64,000 nt of DNA from an uncultured Litoreibacter sp. (GTDB lineage Bacteria; Pseudomonadota; Alphaproteobacteria; Rhodobacterales; Rhodobacteraceae). Position 1 is the stretch's first letter. Every line of letters begins with the position of its first letter. The stretch lies in contig CANLUY010000001.1 in NCBI GenBank assembly GCA_947494435.1, forward strand, positions 1,850,001 through 1,914,000. Direction: 5' to 3'. This document shows, in pieces, positions 1-9,691 of this stretch. The position numbers and the translations under genes are program-made. Below the pieces are notes generated by a model. That model was not told the DNA's origin, ran no database searches, and worked only from the letters and a program-made list of their open reading frames with translations.

Positions 1-1
1 T

Positions 2-205
2 TGGTTTAATGACGCATTGGCGGTATCGCTTGGCAAGGTGAACGAGAATTTCAACGTCGCCGTATTTGTAGAAGATGTGGTTTGTACGGCGCTCTTTGAT
101 GCTGGTAAGCCTGCAAATGTCAGCGTTTCAGTCACCATTTTTTCTCTGAGCTTTGACGGGACCGAATGGCAGGAAGATTTACTGGTAACCGACGTCTGCA
201 ATTGA
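2..205 (+). CDS. 3' end of an unidentified protein (partial)
   Basis: The frame is open from the first bases of the window to the TGA at 203-205, so this is probably the C-terminal part of a gene that starts upstream. The visible 67 residues (WFNDALAVSLGKV... to ...LVTDVCN) are moderately hydrophobic and acidic, with no motif I recognise. A TTG at 17 could be a start, but no clear Shine-Dalgarno precedes it. About 150 bp without a gene separate it from the convergent cysG end. Function unknown. Confidence 0.4.
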   Translation, partial: WFNDALAVSLGKVNENFNVAVFVEDVVCTALFDAGKPANVSVSVTIFSLSFDGTEWQEDLLVTDVCN

Positions 206-358
206 AGAACGGATGAAGTTGGTTTTGACTTGCTAGAGACGAGAAGGTGGTAAGTCTGCCCTGTAGTCCTTCGGGCGAGGGTCACGAGTGAACCCAACTT
301 CCTTGATGCTGGATCACCAAGTTTTAAGACCTGTGAACTGCAGAAATTTTTTGAATTT

Positions 359-1756
359 CTAACTTGCGAGAGTTTCCGACAGCCGAATGACATCTGCCGT
401 AGGCATTTGACGCTTCCAGCGGATCAAGAGCATTGCTTCCCCCGTGATCCCATTGGCGGTCAGTGTCTCTGGCAGGTCTTGCAGGGTGCAGGTCAGCGTG
501 ATCTGTCCACTGCGCTGCGCTTTTGCCACGACGTCGACATCAAATGCTGCGTCGGGGTGGTTTGCCTTAAGGTGGGCCACGATCCGTGGGGCTGCACCGA
601 CCGCCATGTAAAGCGCGACGCAGGTCCCGGGCGAGATATTTTTGATAGGGGCCGGGACGGCATAGCCGTCCTCACGGTGCCCGGTTGTCAGGACAAGCGT
701 GTCGATCTTGCCGCGTTCCGTCAGGCTTTCGCCTAGGCTGGCGGCTGCGGCGCAGGCGGCGGTGACGCCGGGGACAATCTCGAACGGGATATTGTTGGCC
801 TTGAGCGCGTCCACTTCCTCCGTGCAGCGCCCGAACACACCGGGATCGCCGCATTTGAGGCGCACCACGCGCCGCCCGCTTTTGGCCGCAGCAACCAGCG
901 TTTGGGTGATTTTTTCTTGTGGCCAGCTGTGACATCCCGGTGCTTTGCCCACATAGACCCGTTCCGCATCACGCCGGGCAAGGTCCAGCACCTCTGTATC
1001 AAGCAGGCGGTCGTAATAGATCACATCCGCTTCTTGCAGGCGCTGCAAACCGCGCAGGGTCAGAAGATCCTTTGCCCCCGGTCCGGCGCCGACAAGGCTG
1101 ACACTGCCGCCTTTGGTGGCTGCGAACTCCCCTGTCTCGATGGCGGATTTGATCATTTTAGCGGCCTGACGCTCCGCCCCGCTGGTGAAGGTCTGGCGTG
1201 GCTGGTCGTTGAAGACCCAGCGCCACAGGTCACGTCGCGCGCGCGGGCCGAGCCGCGCGGCGGCAGCCCCGCGCATTCGCCCTGCCAACGCAGCAAGATC
1301 GCCCAGGCGCGGCTCCAAAATGCCTTCCACCTTGGTTTTGATCTGGCGGGCCAAGACGGGCGCGGTGCCCTCCGTGCCGATGGCGACCACGACCGGGTCG
1401 CGGTCAACAATGGACGGGGTGATTGCATCACATAGCTGCGGCTGGTCGACGACGTTGACGACGACGCCCGCCTCTTTGGCAAGCGCGTGCAGCGCCATGT
1501 CGAGGCCGGGGCAGCCGGTCGCGATGAAACTGAGAGCGCTGCCCGCAAAGCTGCCCGGAGTAACGGGCCCTGTTTGATGCGTGATGCGCCCTTCCGCGGC
1601 GAGTCCAGAGAGTTCGGGGTCCAGTGCTGGTGCCCAGACGGAGATTTCGGCGTCCGTTTTCAGGATTAGTCTGGCCTTCTGCGCGGCTTGCTCTCCGCCG
1701 CCCATGATCACAACGCGGCGACCCGCCATTTGGAGAAACATCGGAAAGGTTTTCAT
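359..1756 (-). CDS. cysG: Siroheme synthase (trifunctional CysG)
   Basis: 465 residues, usual length for the family. It makes siroheme, the cofactor of the NirB nitrite reductase encoded upstream, from uroporphyrinogen III by two methylations, an NAD-dependent oxidation and iron insertion. The N-terminal Rossmann part carries GGGEQAAQKAR; the C-terminal SUMT methyltransferase half begins near VSLVGAGPGAKDLLTLRG and contains RLKCGDPGVFGR. I chose ATG 1756 (MKTFPMFLQ) because it overlaps the stop of the preceding gene as ATGA; the frame is open 31 codons further upstream but that part does not resemble CysG. It is the last gene of the nitrate operon. Confidence 0.93.
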   Translation of the reverse strand: MKTFPMFLQMAGRRVVIMGGGEQAAQKARLILKTDAEISVWAPALDPELSGLAAEGRITHQTGPVTPGSFAGSALSFIATGCPGLDMALHALAKEAGVVVNVVDQPQLCDAITPSIVDRDPVVVAIGTEGTAPVLARQIKTKVEGILEPRLGDLAALAGRMRGAAAARLGPRARRDLWRWVFNDQPRQTFTSGAERQAAKMIKSAIETGEFAATKGGSVSLVGAGPGAKDLLTLRGLQRLQEADVIYYDRLLDTEVLDLARRDAERVYVGKAPGCHSWPQEKITQTLVAAAKSGRRVVRLKCGDPGVFGRCTEEVDALKANNIPFEIVPGVTAACAAAASLGESLTERGKIDTLVLTTGHREDGYAVPAPIKNISPGTCVALYMAVGAAPRIVAHLKANHPDAAFDVDVVAKAQRSGQITLTCTLQDLPETLTANGITGEAMLLIRWKRQMPTADVIRLSETLAS

Positions 1757-2688
1757 GCGGTGAGCCCTTTTTGCGTGTGTCGGGTGTCCCAAAGCGCCTC
1801 TGCCATATCTTGCGCGGCGTATAGGCTTGGGGCGGCTTTCAGGGTCCAAAGCCCGATTGCGGCGGTGCCGGTGACTGTCGCCTTGGCGAAACTGTCCCGC
1901 GTGCTGCCATGCCAGAGGCCGCGAATATCAATAGCGTCGCTGACGTCGTGCAGACGGCGGGTTTCATTCACAAGCGGCGTAGCCGTCTCTTGGATATGCT
2001 TGCCATCCCGCAGGCCGAAAACGGTGATTTCTTTGGCGGGGTGACGCTCAAATTCGCCGCCGCCGCCTTTGATGATGCTCAGGTCCCGTTGGCCCAACAT
2101 ACTGGCCGCTTGGGCTTGCAGGCTGCGGTAGGACGGGTGGAACACGCCTTGAACGGTGGCTGGGGCCTGCGACGGGTTCCACATGCGCAGCACTGTGTTG
2201 AAACAGGACCGCAGCCCGAATGTGTCGCGCAGGTTCAGCAGATCGAACGCTTCTGGGCTGAGGGTTTCGAGCGGGGTATAAGTCACGCCGGGTCCCGCCA
2301 GATCAAGAGCTGCACGCAAAGACGCGGCCCCGGATTGATGCGAATTCCAGCCATGCATAGAGACGCGGTAGCCTGCGGTACTGATCAACCGCGCCGCCAG
2401 CAGAAACAGTGGCGCGCCACGGCTGCGTCCGGCTGCATAGCATGGCCAATCCAGATCAGTGGGCGGCAGTTTGCCTTGCACATGGGCGCGCAACGCGGCG
2501 GTGAAGCCCGCAATCTCCTGTGGCTCTTCGCCCCGCAAACGCAGTACCATCAGCAAAGCGCCGACGGCTTCGGGTGCGGCATGTCCCGCCAGGATAAGAC
2601 CCATCGCGTCCTGCGCTTCTGCCATCGTCAAGGCGCGCCCTCGGCCTTTGCCTCGCGCGACAATTTGAACATAGGGCGCCAGGCTCAT
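1753..2688 (-). CDS. TrpD2/YbiB-like glycosyltransferase-fold protein
   Basis: 311 residues, related to anthranilate phosphoribosyltransferase (TrpD) and its YbiB/TrpD2 relatives. An N-terminal helical domain (MAEAQDAMGLILAGHAAPEAVGALLMVLRLRGE, split in words here) is followed by an alpha/beta domain. The PRPP-binding GTGGD loop of true TrpD is not seen; the matching place reads CYAAGRSRGAPLF. A KGGGGEFER loop is present later. It starts in an ATGA overlap with nasA and ends in one with cysG, so it is locked into the nitrate operon. A role in nitrate or nitrite reduction, siroheme or molybdopterin handling is plausible but unproven. Confidence 0.75.
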   Translation of the reverse strand: MSLAPYVQIVARGKGRGRALTMAEAQDAMGLILAGHAAPEAVGALLMVLRLRGEEPQEIAGFTAALRAHVQGKLPPTDLDWPCYAAGRSRGAPLFLLAARLISTAGYRVSMHGWNSHQSGAASLRAALDLAGPGVTYTPLETLSPEAFDLLNLRDTFGLRSCFNTVLRMWNPSQAPATVQGVFHPSYRSLQAQAASMLGQRDLSIIKGGGGEFERHPAKEITVFGLRDGKHIQETATPLVNETRRLHDVSDAIDIRGLWHGSTRDSFAKATVTGTAAIGLWTLKAAPSLYAAQDMAEALWDTRHTQKGLTA

Positions 2689-5261
2689 TCCGCGGCCATC
2701 GGAAGCTGGGCTTCCGCCAAAAGCGCCGTCAGTTCCGGCTTGCATGATCCGCAATTCGTTCCGGCGCAGGTCTTATCACCCAAGGCTGCGAGACTTCCCG
2801 CGCCTTGTGAAATCGCATTGAGCAACGTGGTCCGCCCGACATTGAAACAAGCGCAGACAGTCGGCCCGGCATCCGGCATGTCGGCAGCCGGACGCCCGGC
2901 AAGCGCATCCGAGGTGGCAATATCCGTGCCGATCAGGTCAACAACCGTTCGCCGCGATATGACGACCGGGCTTGGGGACGCAAAGAACAAAGCCGAAATC
3001 ACGCCGCCCTCGGTGAATGCGACCCGCACGGTGCCTGAGCCCATGTCGGTCTGAACGGAGGCGATGCCGTCGGCCATGCCTGTCAAAGCCCTGACTTCTG
3101 CCTCCCAATCGGCGGGTCTTTTGCTGCCTGCCAACTCCGCCTGCCAACCTGTTTGGGTGCGCGCTATCGCCGTGTAAGGTGTTTGCGTTGCGGGGGTAGA
3201 GGCGCAGGCCAGAAATCCGAACCATTTGGGTTTGTAGACCTGTGCCGTGACCGCGCCTGATTTGAGCGCGGGCTGGCCGGAGATCGGATCGGTCACAGAA
3301 GCGGTCATGGAATTGACAAGCCCCGACGGGCTGCGCTGACGCGTCCAGTGCATCGGCGCAAAAAGCTGCCCCGCTGCTGCACGCGGCGTGATCAACGCAC
3401 GCAGAATTGTGTGGCCATAGAGGCTTTCAACCGTGATCAGATCGCCCGGGCTTGCGCCGATCGCGACTGCGTCGTCTGGGTGCATCTCAACGTAAGGTTC
3501 CGCCAAATGCGCTCCAAGCCGCGCAGATTTGCCGCTGCGGGTCATCGTATGCCATTGGTCGCGATTGCGCCCGGTGTTCAGCGAAAACCGTGTTTGTGTC
3601 AGCGTGGGCGCTTTGACCGGGATCATGCGCGCCTTGCCATCGGGGTGATAAAACTGGCCATCTGCGAAGAAGCGGCGGGTGTTGGTGGGCCATTGCGTGG
3701 GGATCAGCGCGGCATAATCCGCGTCGCCAAAAATGCTGAGGTCCAGATCGCGCGGGAACTGCGATGTGGCGGCATCAAGCGCCACATATTCCGCGAAGAT
3801 GTCTGCGGGTTTTTCAAAGGCGAATGCCGAGCCAAAGCCCATTCGCGTGGCGACGTCACTTATAATCTGCCAATCAGGTCGCGCCGCGCCCGGTATCGGC
3901 AAAAAGGCCCGCTGTCGTGAGATGCGGCGTTCGGAATTGGTGACGGTGCCGTCCTTTTCGCCCCAGCCGGTGGTAGGCAACAGGACATGCGCCAGATCGT
4001 TTGTGTCCGTCTTCTCCATGATGTCGGATGTGACGACGAAAGGCACTTTGCTAATCGCTGCCGCGACGCCGTCCGCGTCCGGCAAAGAAACAGCTGGGTT
4101 GGTGGACATCACCCAAAGCGCCTTGATCTTGCCGTCCGCGCAGGCCTGAAACAGATCGACCGCCTTCAGGCCGGGCGCGTTGCAGATTGCGGGGCTGTCC
4201 CAGAACGCCTGTACCGCGTCGCGATGGTCCGCGTTGTCCAGCTCAAGATGGTTGGCGAGCATGTTTGCGAGGCCGCCTACCTCCCGCCCGCCCATCGCGT
4301 TGGGTTGGCCAGTGACAGAAAATGGCCCGCAGCCCGGCTTGCCGATCCGGCCTGTGGCGAGATGGCAATTCAGGATCGCGTTGACCTTGTCCGTGCCGCA
4401 CACGGATTGGTTCACGCCTTGCGAATAGATCGTGACGACCTTTTGCGTTCCGGCCCAAAGCGCATAGAACGCGGCCAGTTCTGACGGGGTCAGACCGCTG
4501 GCGGTGGGCGCGCTCGCCCGCGCGGCCTGCACCGTGTTTTCCAATCCGTTGACATGGTTCGCGGTGAACTCTTGGTCCAACGCCCCAACATCTGCCAGAT
4601 GCGCCAACAGCCCGTTGAACAACGCGACGTCCCCATCCGGCGCGATCTGAAGATGCGTATCGGCCAAATCCGTGGTCGCTGTGCGCCTCGGGTCGATATT
4701 GACGACGCGCATCTCTGGCCGGACTTCTTTCGCTGCGGCGATCCGTTGGTAGAGCACAGGATGACACCATGCGAGGTTCGAACCAACCAATACGATTAAA
4801 TCGGCCTTTTCCAGATCTTCGTAGGTGCCGGGGACTGTGTCCGTCCCGAAGGCGCGTTTGTGCCCCGCTACTGAAGACGCCATGCAGAGCCGCGAGTTGG
4901 TGTCTATGTTGGCGGACCCGATGAAGCCCTTCATCAGCTTGTTGGCGACGTAGTAGTCTTCGGTCAGAAGCTGACCGGAGGCGTAGAACGCGACGCTGTC
5001 AGGCCCATGGTCTGCAATGGCTTCGCTGAATTTTCGCGCCACCAAATCAAGCGCGGAGTCCCAGTCCGTCGCTTGCCCATTCACCTTCGGGTTAAGCAAC
5101 CGGCCATCAAGATCAATGGTCTCCCCCAAGGCCGTCCCTTTGGAACAGAGCCGCCCAAAGTTGGCCGGATGATCCGGATCGCCCTTTATTGTCCCGTCAG
5201 CTCCCGCGAGAACCCCGCAGCCGACGCCGCAATAGGGGCATGTTGTGCGGGTCAGGCTCAT
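2685..5261 (-). CDS. nasA: Assimilatory nitrate reductase, catalytic subunit
   Basis: 858-residue cytoplasmic molybdoenzyme that reduces nitrate to nitrite. Residues 8-39 hold the N-terminal 4Fe-4S motif (C8, C11, C15, C39: CPYCGVGCG...LCSKG), followed by the molybdopterin oxidoreductase domain and the C-terminal dinucleotide-binding domain (NTGRNRDQWHTMTRSGKS). The end carries a BFD-type [2Fe-2S] domain (CACFNVG ... CAGTNCGSC), which receives electrons. No separate NasB/NasC electron-donor gene is next to it, so ferredoxin or another donor is likely. Both ends overlap neighbours by ATGA. Confidence 0.96.
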   Translation of the reverse strand: MSLTRTTCPYCGVGCGVLAGADGTIKGDPDHPANFGRLCSKGTALGETIDLDGRLLNPKVNGQATDWDSALDLVARKFSEAIADHGPDSVAFYASGQLLTEDYYVANKLMKGFIGSANIDTNSRLCMASSVAGHKRAFGTDTVPGTYEDLEKADLIVLVGSNLAWCHPVLYQRIAAAKEVRPEMRVVNIDPRRTATTDLADTHLQIAPDGDVALFNGLLAHLADVGALDQEFTANHVNGLENTVQAARASAPTASGLTPSELAAFYALWAGTQKVVTIYSQGVNQSVCGTDKVNAILNCHLATGRIGKPGCGPFSVTGQPNAMGGREVGGLANMLANHLELDNADHRDAVQAFWDSPAICNAPGLKAVDLFQACADGKIKALWVMSTNPAVSLPDADGVAAAISKVPFVVTSDIMEKTDTNDLAHVLLPTTGWGEKDGTVTNSERRISRQRAFLPIPGAARPDWQIISDVATRMGFGSAFAFEKPADIFAEYVALDAATSQFPRDLDLSIFGDADYAALIPTQWPTNTRRFFADGQFYHPDGKARMIPVKAPTLTQTRFSLNTGRNRDQWHTMTRSGKSARLGAHLAEPYVEMHPDDAVAIGASPGDLITVESLYGHTILRALITPRAAAGQLFAPMHWTRQRSPSGLVNSMTASVTDPISGQPALKSGAVTAQVYKPKWFGFLACASTPATQTPYTAIARTQTGWQAELAGSKRPADWEAEVRALTGMADGIASVQTDMGSGTVRVAFTEGGVISALFFASPSPVVISRRTVVDLIGTDIATSDALAGRPAADMPDAGPTVCACFNVGRTTLLNAISQGAGSLAALGDKTCAGTNCGSCKPELTALLAEAQLPMAAE

Positions 5262-5593
5262 GCCGCTGTCCGCGCACGCAGGAAGGACCGTTCAAGCAGG
5301 ATGCGCCCTTGTTCGACCCGTGCGGGATATGTTGCAACCTGGCCCTCGTCATTACCTTGGGCCTTCCCGGTTTCCAGCGAAATCACCCAGTTGTGCAGCG
5401 GGCAGGTCACGGATGTGCCGTGTACAATCCCTTCGGCCAAAGGCCCTGCCTTGTGAGGACAAGCATTGTCGAGCGCGAAGACCTCGTCCTCTGCGGTGCG
5501 GAACACCGCAACGCACCCCAGTGCGGTTTTTACCATCCGCGCGCCGCGCTTGGGGATGTCTTCCAGCGGCGCGATGTCGATCCAGTCGCTCAT
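5258..5593 (-). CDS. nirD: Nitrite reductase (NADH) small subunit
   Basis: 111-residue Rieske-like subunit that pairs with NirB. The two cluster-binding motifs are visible as CPHKAGP and CPLHNWV. It overlaps nirB upstream and nasA downstream by 4 bp each, as expected for a stoichiometric complex in a translationally coupled operon. Confidence 0.94.
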   Translation of the reverse strand: MSDWIDIAPLEDIPKRGARMVKTALGCVAVFRTAEDEVFALDNACPHKAGPLAEGIVHGTSVTCPLHNWVISLETGKAQGNDEGQVATYPARVEQGRILLERSFLRARTAA

Positions 5594-8016
5594 TCCGCGG
5601 CCTCCAGCGCGAGATTTGCCAAAGGTTTGTAGCTTTGCGCCTTTTCGCGTGCATGCTCGGCCCAGGGGTCTTTCCGGTAGATGGATTGGCTCAGCTCAAA
5701 GCGGGCGACCAGTGCATCACGCTCGGCCTCCACACGGTCTTTGATCCAATCGAGGCCAACCTTGTTCATCCATTTGTAGATGCGGTCGAGATACTTAGCG
5801 TTTTCACGGTAGAGCTGCGTGACTGCTTTGATGACGTCTATGGCGTCCTCCTCGGTCGCGACTTGCACCAGCAATTCTGTTTCGCGCACGTCCATACCCG
5901 CAGCGCCGCCAATGCTGATCTGATAGCCGCTATCAACGCAGACCACTCCGATATCCTTGCAGGTCGCCTCCGCGCAGTTGCGCGGACAGCCGGAGACGGC
6001 AAGCTTGAGCTTATGCGGCGTCCATGATCCCCAAAGTTCTTTTTCCAGCTTGATGCCTAACCCCGTGCTGTCTTGCGTTCCAAACCGGCAGTGATCCGTG
6101 CCAACGCAGGTTTTGACCGTGCGCAAGCCTTTCGAATAGGCGTGGCCAGACACCATCCCTGCCGCGTTTAGGTCGGCCCAGATCTCCGGCAGGTCTTCGC
6201 CTTTCACACCCAGCAGGTCGATGCGTTGCCCGCCCGTCACCTTGACCGTTGGAACCGCGTATTTGTCGGCGGCGTCAGCGATCGCGCGCAGTTCATCCGG
6301 CGTGGTAATCCCGCCCCACATACGAGGTACGACGGAAAATGTGCCGTCTTTCTGGATGTTGGCGTGCTTGCGTTCGTTGATGAAACGCGACTGCGGGTCG
6401 TCCTGATAATCCAACGGCCAATCGGCCAGCAGGTAGAAGTTCAAAGCAGGCCGGCACACATGGCACCCGCAGGAGGTCTTCCACCGGCATTCCTGCCAGA
6501 CCGCCGCCATCGAAGTCAGCCGCTGCGACTTGATCATGCGACGCACATCTTCATGGGTCATGTCGGTACAGCCGCAGATGCTGGCCGCCGCAGGCACGAC
6601 AAAGTCGTCGCCCAGGGTGACAGCTAGGACCTGTTCCACTAGCCCGGTGCAGGTCCCGCAGGACCCGCTGGCCTTGGTTGTTGCGCGCACGGTGCCCAGA
6701 TCAGAGGCCCCCGCCGCAATCGCGTCTTCAATTTGCCCTTTGCAGATTCCGTTGCAGCCACAGATCTCCGCGTCACGCGGTAAGGCTGCAACAGCTGCTA
6801 AAGGGTCCAGGGGGGTTCCCCCTTGATAGGCTGGTCCGAAAATCAGCGTGTCACGCATCTCGGAGATGTCGGTTTTGTCGCGGATCAGGCCGAAGAACCA
6901 GTTGCTGTCAGCGGTGTCGCCATACATCACGGCCCCCTTGACCACTTTGTCTTCGATCACCAATCGGCGGTAGACACCGCGCGCGGGGTCGCGGAAAACG
7001 ATGTCTTCGCGCCCCTCGCCATCGGCAAAATCTCCGGCGCTGAACAGGTCGCAGCCGGTGACCTTCAGCTTGGTCGATAGCTCCTTTTGCACGAACTGCG
7101 CGCGCGCGTTCATCAAGGTTTGCGCCGCCACTTTCGCCTGATCATAAAGCGGCGCCACCAGCCCGAAGATCGCGCCGTCATGTTCCACGCACTCGCCCAC
7201 GGCCATCACATCCGCGTCAGAGGTCACCATCTGGTCATCCACATGAATGCCCTTGCCCACCGCTAAACCGCACTCCTGCGCCAGCTTTATGTTGGGGCGA
7301 ATGCCCACGGCCATCACCAGCAGGTCGCAGGGCAATTCTGTCCCGTCATCCAGCAACAGCGCTTTGACATGGCCGTTCTTTCCCAAAATTTCCTTAGAGT
7401 TGGCCGCGCATTTCACCGTGATGCCCTTGTCCACCAGTGCCTTGCGCAGCAAGTAGCCTGCCGCCTCGTCCAACTGCCGTTCCATCAGGTGGCCCATGAT
7501 ATGTACGACCGTGACGTCCACGCCGCGTGCGGCCATGCCGGCGGCAGCCTCCAAGCCCAACAGACCGCCGCCAATGACTACGCATTTATTGTCAGGTCCG
7601 AGGTTCATCATCCGGGTCGTGTCTTCAAGGTCGCGGTAGGCGATGACCCCTTCCAGATCATGGCCCGGCAGCGGGATCATGAACGGGTTTGAACCGGTCC
7701 CAAAAACCAGTTTGTCGTACGCCAGCACGTCGCCATTTTCTGCCGTCACAGTCTTGGCAGCGCGGTCAATCGCGGCAACGCGCTCCCCGAACCGGCAAGT
7801 CACGCCATTGGCGGCGTACCAATCGGCGTCATGAGTGACGATCTCGTCGTAGTTCTTTTCGCCGGACAATACCGGAGACAGCATAATGCGGTTGTAATTG
7901 CCGCGCGGCTCTGCGTTGAACAGGGTCACATCGACATCGGCACCCGCCTCAAACAAGTCCTCCAGCATGCGCCCTGTGGCCATGCCCGCGCCGATGACAA
8001 TCAGTTTCTGGGTCAT
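5590..8016 (-). CDS. nirB: Nitrite reductase (NADH) large subunit
   Basis: 808 residues. Reduces nitrite to ammonium using NADH, FAD, a 4Fe-4S cluster and siroheme. The N-terminal part is a pyridine-nucleotide-disulfide reductase fold (VIGAGMATGRMLE; VVIGGGLLGLEAA). Two BFD-like [2Fe-2S] segments follow (CGCNGICKG...CGTCTG and CGCTDMTHEDV...CGCHVC). The siroheme/4Fe-4S motif is CRFGTQDS with SGCPRNCAEATCKD. An upstream GTG at 8025 is in frame and overlaps the nrtCD stop, but the ATG at 8016 has GGAG eight bases before it, so I prefer 8016. Confidence 0.95.
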   Translation of the reverse strand: MTQKLIVIGAGMATGRMLEDLFEAGADVDVTLFNAEPRGNYNRIMLSPVLSGEKNYDEIVTHDADWYAANGVTCRFGERVAAIDRAAKTVTAENGDVLAYDKLVFGTGSNPFMIPLPGHDLEGVIAYRDLEDTTRMMNLGPDNKCVVIGGGLLGLEAAAGMAARGVDVTVVHIMGHLMERQLDEAAGYLLRKALVDKGITVKCAANSKEILGKNGHVKALLLDDGTELPCDLLVMAVGIRPNIKLAQECGLAVGKGIHVDDQMVTSDADVMAVGECVEHDGAIFGLVAPLYDQAKVAAQTLMNARAQFVQKELSTKLKVTGCDLFSAGDFADGEGREDIVFRDPARGVYRRLVIEDKVVKGAVMYGDTADSNWFFGLIRDKTDISEMRDTLIFGPAYQGGTPLDPLAAVAALPRDAEICGCNGICKGQIEDAIAAGASDLGTVRATTKASGSCGTCTGLVEQVLAVTLGDDFVVPAAASICGCTDMTHEDVRRMIKSQRLTSMAAVWQECRWKTSCGCHVCRPALNFYLLADWPLDYQDDPQSRFINERKHANIQKDGTFSVVPRMWGGITTPDELRAIADAADKYAVPTVKVTGGQRIDLLGVKGEDLPEIWADLNAAGMVSGHAYSKGLRTVKTCVGTDHCRFGTQDSTGLGIKLEKELWGSWTPHKLKLAVSGCPRNCAEATCKDIGVVCVDSGYQISIGGAAGMDVRETELLVQVATEEDAIDVIKAVTQLYRENAKYLDRIYKWMNKVGLDWIKDRVEAERDALVARFELSQSIYRKDPWAEHAREKAQSYKPLANLALEAAE

Positions 8017-8021
8017 CTCTT

Positions 8022-9686
8022 TCACTCCGCTGCAATGGCTTTGGGATTTGGTTTCGGCGTCGCGCCGTGCTCATACTCTTCCAAGAAATCAAGCACTTCC
8101 TGCCGGTAGGCGTAGTAATCGGGATGCTCCAGCAACGCCTTGCGGGTGCGCGGGCGCGGCAGATCTACATCTGTGATCTTGCCAATGGTCGCCTGCGGCC
8201 CGTTGGTCATCATCACCACGCGGTCGGCCAGCAGGATCGCCTCGTCCACGTCATGGGTCACGCAAATCGCGGTGACTTTGGTGCGCGACCAAACCTCCAT
8301 CAGAACCTCTTGCAGCTCCCACCGGGTCAGGCTGTCGAGCATCCCAAAAGGTTCATCCAGCAGCAGCAGTTTCGGGCTAAGGGCAAAGGCCCGCGCGATG
8401 CCCACGCGCTGCTTCATGCCGTTGGACAGATCAACCGCGCCCTTGTCCATGCTGTCGGCAAGGCCCACCCGTTCAAGGTAGTATTCGACCACATCCTGAC
8501 GCTCCGCGCGGCTGGCTTTAGGGTACACTTTGTCTACCCCGATCGACACGTTCTCTTTCGCGGTCAGCCACGGAAACAGATTGGGCGATTGGAACACCAC
8601 CGCGCGTTCCGGGTCGGCCCCTTCCACGTTCCAGCCGTCCAGCCGGATCGCCCCTTTGGAGATAGGGTTCAGCCCGGCGGCCATTGTCAACACGGTGGAT
8701 TTGCCGCAGCCAGAATGGCCAATCAGAGAGATAAACTCGCCTTTGTTGATCTTGAGGTCAAAATTCTCAACGACCGTCAGTGGCCCCTTCGGCGTCGGGT
8801 AGACCTTGTCGAGCTGGGAGAAGTTCAGGAACCGCTCTTCAATCCCGCTTTCCTGCGCTTTGGCGACGGCGGCAGGCACCCCGTGGATCGGCGTCACATT
8901 CGGCAGGATCTTTGACCCTTCGACCTTTGACGCGATCCCGACATCCATCAGGTAGGTTGTCACCTGCGCCCGCAACGCTTTGAACGTCGCGTCGTTGTTC
9001 ATCGCAATTCGGTCACGTGGGCGCGGGATATCGACTTTGAATTGATCGCCCAACGTCCCGTCCGGGTTCAGCGCAATGATACGGTCGGCCAAGATAATCG
9101 CCTCGTCCACATCATTGGTGATCAGCACGCAGGTCTTTTTGTCCTTGTCCCAGATCGCCTCGATCTCGTCGGCCAAGTTGGCGCGAGTCAGTGCGTCGAG
9201 CGCCGAGAGCGGCTCGTCCAGCAGCAGCACTTCGGGGTCCATCGCAAGCGCACGCGCGACGTTGACCCGTTGGCGCATCCCGCCGGACAGTTCCGCTGGG
9301 CGGCGGGTGGCGGCGTGGCTGAGCCCCACCATACCGACGTAGTGATCAACCTTCGCCGCACGCTCCGCTTTAGACAGGTCGGGGAACATCGTGTCGACCG
9401 CCAAAGCCACGTTGCCGTTCACTGTCAGCCACGGCATCAGCGAATAGCTTTGAAAAATTACCCCGCGCTCGCGCCCGGGCTCTTTCACGGGCGCGCCCTT
9501 GAAGGTGACCGACCCGCTGGTGGGTGTCTCCAACCCCGCCATGAGGTTGATCAATGTCGTTTTCCCGGTGCCGGAGAAGCCAAGGATGACCACGAATTCG
9601 CCTTCGGCCACATCGAGGTTGATGTCCTTGAGGACCGGCGTATCGCCATAGCCCTTCGAGACATTGCCGAGTTGCAAAATACCCAT
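8022..9686 (-). CDS. Nitrate ABC transporter, fused double ATP-binding protein (NrtC/NrtD type)
   Basis: 554 residues with two complete ABC ATPase domains in one chain. Domain 1 has Walker A GFSGTGKTT (36-44), signature LSGGMRQR and Walker B LLLDEP. Domain 2 has Walker A GHSGCGKST (about 323-331), signature LSNGMKQR and a second LLLDEP. It lacks the NrtA-like sensor domain fused in cyanobacterial NrtC; instead both nucleotide-binding domains are joined by a linker of about 60 residues. A GTG at 9695 is an alternative start. Energises nitrate uptake with NrtB and NrtA. Confidence 0.9.
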   Translation of the reverse strand: MGILQLGNVSKGYGDTPVLKDINLDVAEGEFVVILGFSGTGKTTLINLMAGLETPTSGSVTFKGAPVKEPGRERGVIFQSYSLMPWLTVNGNVALAVDTMFPDLSKAERAAKVDHYVGMVGLSHAATRRPAELSGGMRQRVNVARALAMDPEVLLLDEPLSALDALTRANLADEIEAIWDKDKKTCVLITNDVDEAIILADRIIALNPDGTLGDQFKVDIPRPRDRIAMNNDATFKALRAQVTTYLMDVGIASKVEGSKILPNVTPIHGVPAAVAKAQESGIEERFLNFSQLDKVYPTPKGPLTVVENFDLKINKGEFISLIGHSGCGKSTVLTMAAGLNPISKGAIRLDGWNVEGADPERAVVFQSPNLFPWLTAKENVSIGVDKVYPKASRAERQDVVEYYLERVGLADSMDKGAVDLSNGMKQRVGIARAFALSPKLLLLDEPFGMLDSLTRWELQEVLMEVWSRTKVTAICVTHDVDEAILLADRVVMMTNGPQATIGKITDVDLPRPRTRKALLEHPDYYAYRQEVLDFLEEYEHGATPKPNPKAIAAE

Positions 9687-9691
9687 GACGC

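Noticed and set aside
1909-3054. 381-codon plus-strand open frame
   Set aside because: It lies antisense to nasA and the TrpD2-like gene, has no ribosome site and reads like a high-GC shadow of real genes.
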